Positions 49,001 to 61,000 of a stretch of 64,000 nt of DNA are shown here, piece after piece (positions within the stretch are counted from its first letter, which is position 1; each line of letters starts with the position of its first letter). Origin of the DNA: Pomphorhynchus laevis (Eukaryota > Acanthocephala > Palaeacanthocephala > Echinorhynchida > Pomphorhynchidae); NCBI GenBank assembly GCA_012934845.2, contig WNNJ02001463.1, positions 62,001 to 126,000 of the forward strand, given 5' to 3'. The position numbers and the translations under genes are program-made. Under the pieces are notes generated by a model that was given only the letters and a program-made list of their open reading frames with translations, ran no database searches and was not told the origin of the DNA.

Positions 49001-52000
49001 TTATATCTTGCTGCTTCAATCATAATATTTAAGATATTTAAACATGATCAATATAAAGTGGTATATACTGATAATATCACATCCTTGTTTTCTGGACACG
49101 TGTGCAAAGATGTCGTCTGGGACATCATCCGTTTCTTTTTAAGATTGAATAACCAGCTACCCCCATCCAATCTTATTTTGAACTCAGTCAAATCGAAGGT
49201 GGTCGTCTTTAATGGCACCCCTGCCACGAAGAAAAAACTTAAGAGATTAGCACTCTATGCTCTCTCTTTTATTTTGCAGTTTCAACTACTCTCCACCATC
49301 ACGAGTCGAGTAACATATATGGGGTTCACCATTACGGTGAAATGGTCGGCGAAAGCAGGCATAAATTGACTAAACGTATTCTGAATAGAGCTAGATGGGC
49401 CCTGAAACGGGCCCAACATCTGTCATTGAATAAGAAAACTTAAGTACGCCTCTGGGGTATTTGGGCTATCTCAGGATTAGTCTTCTTCTCTCGAGGACAT
49501 CCCATTAGAGCAAAGGCTAAGGTTTCTCAAGCTTATCACCTCGAGTTTACCAACCATAGTCCTCCTCGACTGGACTCTTAGGCGGTGAGAGACCCTGAAT
49601 GATTCAGTCGAAAGGCGGCGCACTGGTGCGGCCGGGTGCTCAGATTCCATTGGACCTGAGGCCGAGAATTGGAATAGAGACTGGTAGTTGACCTATGATT
49701 AAGTTGAATATTAAGAGATTTTTTGCATCTTTTAGTTTTTAGTTGCTTCTCTAACGATTGTGATTGATGATTATTAAGAAAATCCTTATTAATAAATAAT
49801 TATTGGAGCTGGATCAAAGAAAAGACGAAATTATTTTTGATATTTCGCTAACTTCTGTTAGCATCTTCAGAAAGTTACTGTTAGCATGTTCAGAAATTAG
49901 TAAAATTCTGAATATGCAAACATAATTTAGCGAAATATCAAACATAATTTCTTCTTTCCTTTGATCCATCTCCAATAATTATTTATCAATAATGGATCAG
50001 TATCAACTATTTAAAATCCTTATTATTATATTGGTCATCATTAATGACATTCGATTATTTTGACCCTTGCATTCTACGAATACGGAAATTTATTTTATTA
50101 TATCAATGGCATGTTGTGGAAGAATAAATATGCGTCTATGTAATTTAAACAGCTTATATTTTTGGCCCACTTTAAATAGTGTCATATTCACCATTTAACA
50201 ATTAATCAAATTTAATTACATTTATATACAATACGGTGCCTTGCTCTGTCACCCATTTTAATGCTCAATAATACTGCAGAATATAAACCGCCGTATTTGT
50301 TGTCCACAATCAACCTGGCACAACTTGCAGTTTCGAAAAATAGCGAGATAATTAAATGACATAATTCATATTCACATTTAAATGAATTAGTTCAAATTTA
50401 AATGTCTGCAAAAATCAATGATGTCATAGTATCCAAATTATAAATTTATATGCAACTACCTTGAAGGAAAAAGTCCCGCGATTTAGTTTAATTATAAGGG
50501 TCATAATAATTTAACCCTATTAATTTAATTAAAGTAACTATTTAAAAAAGTCATTTAAAACATGAAATATCAATTATACATAATATATCAATTATATTTT
50601 ATATACTTTTAACGTTTTTATATAAGCTTGAAAATTGTTTAGAATAAAACAATTTTAAAGTGCTTTATCTAATATTCACTGATAATTGTTATATTGAATT
50701 GTTATAATTTTAAAAGTATAAATTTAAATTTGTAAATTTAAAATATATTTTAATTATTTTTAATTAATAATTTTTAATTATTAATTCAATAAATTTTAAT
50801 TTTTGACTTGTAAATTGTTAGTGGCATAATCAGTGCATAATAAATAAGTAAAATGAAATTGTATTTATTGAAAATTATGTGCTAAAAGTGAACGTTTGAA
50901 AGTACTGGAAAAGGTTCAGTGCCTCGCCGAAAAATGTTGTCTAAAACGAAATCATTTTTGTCAAAAACTAGTGCTAATTGGATAGTAAAATCTATAGAAC
51001 ACGTAGACTAAGCAGTTTCTCTGAATGAAATTAAGAGGGTTGGTTGCATTGCTGGCTTAATTTTGCATCACGTTGTGTCCATAAAATACTATTTTTAAAA
51101 TACAATATTTTTTACTTTATGGGTTACTTCTAACACTTCATTTAATATAAATTCCAAATATATAGCGAGTAATTTATTTCGTCACTTAGTTCAGTAAGCA
51201 AGTGTGCTGATTCTATTCTACGCCGCATTGCAGCGAAGTTGTATTTAATGAAAGAAACAATACAATAACTTTATAAAAGTTACCTTTCTAAAATAAGTAA
51301 ATCATAAATAATATTTTCAATTCTTATACAAGAATGTTTTCTCCGAAAACATTCACGAAAAGGATTCACGATAATTCGTTAACTATGAAATTTGAAAATG
51401 TCACCTGCTCAATAGTTCGTTAGCTACCACTAAATTCTGCTCTAAATGACATGATTTTTGAAAAGAATTAACTACTCGAAACCTAAATTCTCGTCTTGTC
51501 ATAGGTTATAATGGACTTTTCAAAAAGAGGATGGCGCGATTTATGATAGACATTTGTGTTCTCAGCCATTTGTCGCCGTCCTGCTCATTTAATAACCCGT
51601 GCACTTATTATGGTAAATGAAAATAACTCAAGTATGGTAAAAGATTACTTGTATTGCGATAACACAATTTCAATACAAGTAAATTCATTTGGTTGAGTAA
51701 GCAAATGTGCTGATGCTATTCCACGCCGTATTGCAGCGAAGTTGTATTAAATTAAAAACAGTCAATAACTTTTTTAACAAATTAAGAATGCTGTTGAGCT
51801 TCAAATGAGCAAGAGTAGCCCAATTGAAGTTTAATGGTCATACGAATTTCGTGCAGCCCAATTAAAGCTAAGTCGTCATAAGAGCTTCTCGCAACTCACA
51901 GTAGTAATCAACTAACTTATCTAAAATCAATTTTCAAAGCAGCCCATTTGGGGCAACCGTATGGCCTTTGTATTATTACGTAGAGAAATTTATATCAAAA

Positions 52001-55000
52001 CATTTAAAAGTAATATTTTTTATTAATTAATATATGAAGAGTCGAGTTCTAACATGAGACTTGTGTATGATTTGCTCTTAACCGAAATAAAATATCAAAG
52101 ATCAAAGTTATTACAATCTTTCATATTTTAATTAAACAATTTTGAATAACAATTTCTTAAAAAAGTGGGATAAGGAAAAGTATAAAAGATCAAGGAATGG
52201 ATCATTAATGGATTTTGTCGTTATTTGATACATTTAAAACACCTATAAATACAAAATCACCATTTTGTTATTGTGCGATTATTGCAGTAAGATTTAATGG
52301 AATGGTTAACTAATGCGGTCAAAACCTGAATGATTACTTCTTTCCTTCAACAACCAAATACTATCTCATTTTACTTTAAATTAGAAACTTTATATTCTTC
52401 CAGTATAGATTAAATTGAGGTAATTTCACTGTTTTAAAAATAATATACATCATTGCGATTGATGTCAAATGAATGATAACGAACAATCATAATAACTGAA
52501 GTTTCGACGTTATTACGACTAATTAGCAGAGCGTACTCCTAGCTGCTGGCCGCAGAGAGACCACTAAGCTGTCACTAGCGACATTATTGTAATGGGCAAG
52601 CAACTATGATGCAGCAAGTCATAAACCTGACATGACTTACATCATATATCCAATACGGTAGTAGTAAATAGCGTGTCACTATTCAGTGCGCAATCGGTAT
52701 TTCTACTACGGGCGAAAAATATTAATTTAAATTAAAAACTTTTGGCAAATTTTCCAAATATCATTATAATTCACGCTAAATGAAGTTGAAACCAGCAATC
52801 CTAGCGACTGCAATTTCGTCGTTATTACGACTCATTAGTAAGAGATTCTCTCAGCCGCTGACTGTAGAGGGTGACTAAACGCGAACGTATGTTAGCATGT
52901 TAGTCTCGTGTAGTGCACATAAGCGTATCATAATGCAATTCACATTCATGCTATTCGCTACTGTATATAATTGATAGGTACTACTGTAGAAATCACTTTC
53001 ACCATGTATTATTTGTTATTAAGAAAATCTTTATTTATTTATTTATTTAGAAATCACATTAGCGAGTTTTTTCATAACATGTCGGAGGTTCAAAGCAATT
53101 GCAATTCCAGCAAAATTCCTTACGAAAAATCAAAATTCAACGAAAAATATCAGGTATTCTCAGATAATACACACTGCAAGCAAAAGGTTAGTTCTGTTTC
53201 TATTGTTTGTGACGATGAAGGGTTACTTCCACCCATTCCCAAACTTACAAATTTGGGTATTATAAAGATATCAAAGCCCGTTGCTAGACATTCATTATTT
53301 AATATTTTCCTAAGGAAATTTTCTACTGAACTTAAAAATAGAGTTGTTTTTAACTGTGTTCGATACAGTGAATCAGAAATAAAAATTTCTTTCGCCTCGC
53401 CTGAGGATCTTAAAAGATATGCTGTATTTTTTGAATCCAATTTGTCCGAATTTGGATCGTTTGAACAAAAACCAATCATGGCCTCGGTCAAAATATCGAA
53501 TCTCCCGGCCCACCTTGAAAATGAGGATATTGCATTACTAAAAAGTAAGTTCAATATTTCCAGTTTTCGTCAACTTATGGGAAAGAATGGCTTCCCCTTG
53601 ACAATCGCTTTCGGTTCTGCGGCAATTGATCAAGCTGAGTTACTCGTCAGATCTGCTAATAACCCATTTTTGGGCTTCAATTTATCCTTTAAAATAGTTG
53701 GCAGGGAAGAATTTACATACCCCCATTGTAGTCGGTGCCATAAGTGGGGGCATTGGGCTTCCAGCTGCACCTTACCGACTACATGTGGGGTGTGTAGCTC
53801 CTTATCCTGCCCAGCCGTAATGGACGGCTGTAAATGCTCGGCCCTCCTTTCCTGCTCCAACTGTGGGGGGTGTCACCCTGCTTGGAGCAGGAGGTGTAAC
53901 GTCTTCAAAGATTACGCCAACAAATTCTGTTCAACAGCTACCAAGAAGCCGGCCTCTTTTTCCGAAGCAGCTGCCCTGCCTTCTAACGTCGGGTCAAGAA
54001 TGACGGACGCCGACATCTTTAGAGCCATAGACATCCGTGCCGCTGTGAATAAGAAACAGACTGAGGAATTAGTCAAGTCTCTGCTCGGTGCCCTCCTCAC
54101 GGCACCGTCTGTTCCGATTAATGCAGTAATACCGCCTTCAAAGAAAAGGGGGGCTTCGGCCAATCCTCCCATCCAACCCTTAAATATTGGGAAACTATTA
54201 AAGTCTAAGGCTAGAAGGGGAAATGAAGATGCTGCCCAGGGGCAAGTACCTACCCTGGACGGAGCTGGTGGCGGGAAGGGAAACCTTCCTGCACCTAGCT
54301 CTGTCTAGGTAGGCAATCCCCCATCCAACTAATCCATCACAATGCAGAGTACTCGTGAGCCTTTTTCACTGAATGTCCTTCAGTGGAATTCGGGAGGTGC
54401 TTCTGCCCTCAGACTTTTATCTGGTAGAGATGCAGATGTTATAGTGCTTCAGGAGACGCGGTCTATCCGTCTTCCCCAGGACATTACTCGATTTATCCCA
54501 AAGCATATATGTTCCCACTATACTCCGTACTTAGCCCCACCTCACTCCTCTTCATCTCAAGGACTCTTGACCTTAGTTAATTGCTCCTTAAGGTCCTCCC
54601 TCCTATTAAACTACTCATGTCCAGCCATGTCTTGTTTAGTAGTTTCACTTAGTAAAAACGGTAAACGCCTCAGTCTAGCCAATGTCTACATCCGTCCAGG
54701 GGAAATTCACAAGAACCGTGATCTCCTGGATAGTATTATTGACAGCGGTTATGACATGATACTTGGGGATTTCAACGACAGAACTGGTCGTTGGATCAAT
54801 GCAGCGCTTTGCAGAGCCAGGAACGGTTATCTTATTCACAAACCCCCATCCCCTACCTTTCATTGCACATCAACAAATTCTATCCTCGACATTTTACTGC
54901 TTCACTCGAGGTGGCTGTTAAAACCCCTCTGCACGGAGCAGTCGCGCCAGCAATTGTCCACCTCTCATGACCTAATTCGTTGGAGAATTGAGGAAGATAT

Positions 55001-58000
55001 GTTGCTTCGCAGAAGGTTTCACTTTGATCCGATCAGAGTGGCCTTCTTTCAGGCGGCTATCCAACTCTTTCCCCGAATAGGAAATGAGAGTCTGACCGAA
55101 TTTAATACCTACCTCTTTTCGCAAGCTACCGCGATTCTATCGACTACCTATAAAGGTCGTATATACAATCCCACTCCGACGAAACTCAAGGTCCTAGCAA
55201 AATTACTGAACCTCCCTAATCTCTCTGCTTCCGCCAAACAGGCCCTCTCGAATGAATACTGGAGCACCAGATACAGGTTCCAGCTGAGTAGGGATAGGAC
55301 GAGTATCGCTCGCCTTAATCCTTCTCAGTCTTCCTTTTGGAAGATTTTCAAGAAGGAGAAGTTTGTTTGCTGGAAGGATAGAGCATTGAGTTGGATAGGG
55401 AATGTAGGCCTTGATAAAGTTTTGGAGGAGTCACTAGCCCTACACAACTATGGAGCCACTCAATCACCTCAACCAATCCCGCCTTGGTGTAACTTCAGGA
55501 GTAGGGATCTATCTGTTACGGATATTCTTAACTCCTGGGGTCCACTCCCGGGCACCTCCAAATCCGTCGTTCCACTTTCTTCTCGGGTCTGTCAGCTTTT
55601 GACAGCTGATCAGAGAAGAGAGGTGGCCGTAACAATGCTTTTAGCCTCCCCATCTGATGTAGCAGGCATCAATATTAGTAAGCGTGTTTTTATTCCTAAG
55701 AAAAAATCCTGCTCATGTCCTAAAGACCTGCGACCCATTTCGATTCAAAATTCCCTCGTGTCGATTTACGAAAAAGCGCTTGCGCGTAAAATCCGCGACC
55801 ATTTAAGTAGGCGAAATTTGATCCCTCCAGGTTTTCATGGGTTCGTCAAAGGTCGCTCGGTCAATTCGGCAGTAGGTGAGTTGGAGCAGTTTTGTCGGGA
55901 GAATAGCCATCGCCTAGTTGTGGCTATTTTCCTTGACTTTTCTGCTGCATTTGACCGCATCTCCATTCCTTTTGTGATCTCTTCTCTTAGGTCCCTCGGG
56001 TTGCCTGCGAGAATTGTGAACAGGGTGGAGATTCTGCTGTACACCAAGCGGTTTTATTATGAAGACGACCCTGATGCGCGTCAGTTTTACCCTATTACAG
56101 GTGTGCCTCAAGGTTCACCTCTTTCTCCTATCTTATATCTTGCTGCCTCCATTAATCTATTCAAAATATTTAAGCGCGAACAACGTCTTGTGGTGTATGC
56201 TGATGACACCACAGCCCTGTTCTCTGGACACAGGTGTAAAGACGTAGTTTCTGACATCAGCCGCTTCTTTTTAAGATTAAAAGACCAGTTACCCAAATCC
56301 AATCTTATTTTAAACTCCGCCAAATCGCAGGCGGTTGTCTTTCATGGCACCACTGCAACAAAGAAAAAACTTAAGAGATTAGCACTCTCAGCACTTTCCT
56401 CCATATTTGACTAATCAACCACTCCCCACCTTCACAAGTCGAGTAAAATACCTGGGGTTCACCGTTACGGTGAACTGGTCGGCGAAAGCTGACCTGGATA
56501 GACTTAAACGTATCCTGAAGAAAGCTAGGTGGGCTCTGAAACGGGCTCAGCATCTGTCATTGAAAGGGAAAACCCAGGTACGCCTTTGGGGTACCTGGGC
56601 TATCTCGGGACTAGTCTTTTTCTCAAGAGGACGTCCCCCAGAGCAAAGGCTAAGGTTTCTTAAGCTCCTCGTCTCTCGTTTACCCAGCATAGTTCGCGCC
56701 GATTGGATTCTTCGGGGGGTGAAAGACCCCGGGTGGTTCAGTCGGAAGAGCGGCGTGTTGGATGTGCTGGAGGGCTCAGATCCCGCTGGACCTGAGGCCG
56801 TGACATCATTATGAAGACTAAATGCTATTATGAATTGTCTTATTTGAACTGCATTTGTTTTTTTCTAATGTCTCTTTTCGTTATTTTTTAGTGGTTGTTA
56901 GTTATTTAAGAAATTCCTTATCTTATCTTATCTTTAGTAAATAGCGTGTCACTATTTAGTGCGCAATCGGTATTCTACTACGGGCGAAAAATATTAATTT
57001 AAATTAAAAACTTTTGGCAAATTTTCCAAATATCATTATAATTCACGCTAAATGAAGTTGAAACCAGCAATCCTAGCGACTGCAATTTCGTCGTTATTAC
57101 GACTCATTAGTAAGAGATTCTCTCAGCCGCTGACTGTAGAGGGTGACTAAACGCGAACGTATGTTAGCATGTTAGTCTCGTGTAGTGCACATAAGCGTAT
57201 CATAATGCAATTCACATTCATGCTATTCGCTACTGTATATAATTGATAGGTACTACTGTAGAAATCAGATCAACTAACTGAGGCAAATGAGTCTACGTAT
57301 ATTGAATTATTTATAAATTAAAAATAATGCTAAATAAAAATTAAGTAATTAAATAATAAATAATTATAAATAATAAAAGTTGATAAGTTTTGATACAATT
57401 AATATCAAGCTTGTCCGGGCCGTATCTGCCTGTTTACGAGCCCCGAGATCTACGCGTCGAAATCCGGTGCAGAACGGCATATATCACCGCGAACAAGCAG
57501 CATATTGACATTTTAATAATATTGGGACTCATTTGCGGGTAACCCCGAATTTTTATTTATACGAATAAATTTGATTATTTAAAAAAGATAAATATCAAGT
57601 AAAATATAAAATTGAAATTAAGAATAAAATTCAATTTTTATGAATTGACTAATAAATAACAAATGTTGTATCAGAATAAGAATTAGAGGTCATCAGGATG
57701 AACTGCTATGTTATCAGGTTTCGGCCCCTAACTCCTCAACCCAAGCATAGCAGCGGGGCCAAATACATGCTAATGATGCATTTCCTTTAATGAAATTTGA
57801 ATATTTAATATCTTTTTCAAATACAGATAATAAAATAAATAATTAATATAAGTGTAATTTTAAGTTTAAGAAAATTTACCTAATTTTTTAGAAAATGACG
57901 TATTTCTAGAAATAACTTTCTTTATTACTTTATCTAATTTCTTTATTACTTTCTTTATTTTTTCCTTTTTATGTATTTTATATTTTATTTCGCATGTTTT

Positions 58001-61000
58001 GTTTTCACAAAACAAGAAAAAACTTATTAAAACTTATTAATTACTCAAAATTATTAATTATTAAAAGATTAATAGTCTTGTAATAAAATAAGATTATTGT
58101 TTGCCTGATTTATATCAAAAAAGCATTAAAAAGAATAAAAAAGAATTATAAAGAATTCTTTATAATTCTTATAAAGAATTAATAATAAATTAATAATTTA
58201 TTATAATAAATTATAATTCTTTATAATTCTTATAAAGAATTAATTTCTTTAATTCTTCTTATTAATAAAAAAATTAAAAAGTTAAAACAAAATTTAATAT
58301 TTTAGTTTTATTTAAGTTTAGAATGTAGAATATACAATTTTAAAGATTCATCATGATGACCTATATTCTTTATTCGTATACATCGTGTGAGTCAATCCAT
58401 AAAAATTGATTTTGATTTTAAATTTTAATTTGTATTGTAACTTGATTTAAATATAAATTGTATAAAATCTTACATGATCATTTTTACTTATAATTATTTA
58501 TCTTTATTTTTAAAAAAGATAAACATCGTTGAAAATTTTTACTTGATATAAATATAAATTCTTATATAATTATGTATTATTTATCTTAGAATAAGATACA
58601 AGATAATCAAATTTCATTAGAGTAAATACGTCATTAGCGCGTATTTGGCCCCACTGCTATACTGGGTAGAGGAACAGGGGCCGAATCATAATAACATAGT
58701 AGTTCCTCCTAATGACCTCTAATCTTTATTCGAATACATCGTCTGCTATTTATTAGTCAATCCTAAAAATAGACTTTTATTTAAAATTTCAATTTTAAAT
58801 TTTAACTTGATATAAATTCTATAAAATCCTATACAATTATTTATTTTAAATCTTTATTTTTAATATATAAATTATATAAAATACGTAGACTCAGATAACT
58901 GATATTATTAGTATTATTATTTATTATTTATTTTAAATTCTAATTATAATCTTTTATCATTTATTATTTATAATTTGTTGTCATTATTATTTATTATTTA
59001 TTTAAAAAAATATAAATTATATATAATTCTGTATCATTTTTTATTTATAATTATTTATTTCATTTATTTTTATTTAAGATAAATAAAGATTAAATCAGCT
59101 AACTGAGTCTACGTATTTAATTATAAAATAAACAAAACATAATAATGCTAAATCAAAATTTAATAGTTAAATAATAAAATTAATAATTGTTTTTAGATTT
59201 TCTATAATTTAAATCAAGTATTATCTATTTTAAATTCTAACTATTTCCAAATTATTATTTATTTTAAATTCTAACTACTTCTAAATTATATAAAATCCTT
59301 TATCATTTAATTCTTTATAATTATTTATTTCATTTAATTTATTTAAGATAAATAAAGGATTATATTTTATATAATTATTTATATTATATTGTTATTTATA
59401 TTTTACTTGATATTTATCTTTTTTAAATAATCAAATTTATTCGTATAAATAACAATTCGGGGTTACCCGCAAATGAGTCCCAATATTATTAAAATGTCAG
59501 TATGCTGTTTGTTCGCGGCGATATATGCCGTTCTGCACCGGATTTCGACGCGTAGATCTCGGGGCTCGTAAACAGGCAGATACGGCCCGGACAAGCTTGA
59601 TATTAATTGTATCAAAACTTATCAACTTTTATTATTTATTATTTATAATTATTTAATTATTTATTATTCAATTATTTAAATTTTAATTAGCATCATTTTT
59701 AATTTATAATTATTTGTTTAATTATTAGTATTTTTAACGTTTAATTTAGCTTTAATCTTTTATTTAATTTATTTTTTGTTTATTTAGCATTTTTTATTTA
59801 TAAATAATAAAAAATACATAGACTCAGATTTTTGATCTATTTTGTTCTACTTACGAGTTATTATTGACCAGTTGACTTTGTTTTAAATATATAAATAAAT
59901 ATATTTTTCTTAAATATTAAAATAAGAAATAAATTTTTATAAGAATACAAAATTAAAACGAGTAAGAAAATGCTAATTGTCCGATGCTAGATTAGTGCAT
60001 TTTTAAGAAAGTCGAAAAATCACGTATCAAACTTTTATAAAGATTATTTATTTTTATACTGATACAACGTATGTTATTTATTAGTCAATTCATAAAAATG
60101 ACTTTTATTTAAAATTTTAATTTTTATTTTATATTGATTTAAATTATAGAAAATCTAAAAACAGTTATTTATAATTATGTATTATCTAATTTTTTCTTTA
60201 GGATATTTAAAGTTGATGTAAAATTATAAAAAATTAAACAAAATTATAAAATTAAATTAAAATTATTATATTTTAATAATTTTATATCAAATTTATATAT
60301 TTAAATATAAATATATTTATATTTAAATTTAATATTTAAATATTAAATATTTTATATTTATATTTATATTTAAATTAAATATATTTATATTATATTTTGA
60401 TATTTAAATTTATATAAAAAATCATTATATTAATGTATAGTATATTAATCAAAGTATAATAATCAACAATATGCTTTGTATTAGAATAATATACTTGATA
60501 ATCAAATTTCATCAGAGGAAATACGTCATTAGCATGTATTTGGCCCCGCTGCTATGCTTGGTTGAGGAATAGGGAACAAAACCTAATAACTTAGCAGTTC
60601 CGCCTGATGACCTCTAATCCTTATTCTTATACATCGTAGGTTATTTATTAGTCAATTTATAAAAATGACTTTTATTTTAAATTTCAATTTTAAATATAAA
60701 CTTAATATATCGTAAATTATTTATTAGTTTATAACTATGAATTGTATAAAAAACTGATACCATAAAAGTTCCTTCTGATTAAATCTAATCTGATAACGTT
60801 GCAGTTTCTCCTGATGACCTCTAATCCTTATTCTGATGCATCATATATTATTTATTAGTCAATTCATAATAATTAATTTTTATATTAAATTGTAAATATA
60901 AACTTAATATATCGTAAATTATTTATTAGTTTATAAATATAAATTCAATTATATATTAAAACCCATTTAAGGCGAGGAATAGGGATCGAAAAATGATACC

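Larger units (their letters stand above)
53058..56934 (+). mobile_element. APE-type LINE, copy III (nearly full length)
   Basis: Two ORFs, then a 3' UTR of about 120 bp with the tail (TTATC)n before the right direct repeat. Gene order (zinc-knuckle ORF1; endonuclease-RT ORF2, no RNase H seen) fits the Jockey/I group; a finer clade is not settled. It is flanked by 334-bp direct repeats, far longer than usual target duplications. The flank copies are almost identical, so the event is recent. Confidence 0.85.

Noticed and set aside
53150-53554. Minus-strand ORF of 134 codons
   Set aside because: Shadow of LINE ORF1 on the opposite strand.
52662-57267. The 334-bp repeats as LTRs of an LTR retrotransposon
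   Set aside because: No TG...CA ends, no primer-binding site or polypurine tract, and the enclosed ORFs are those of a LINE with APE endonuclease, without protease or integrase.
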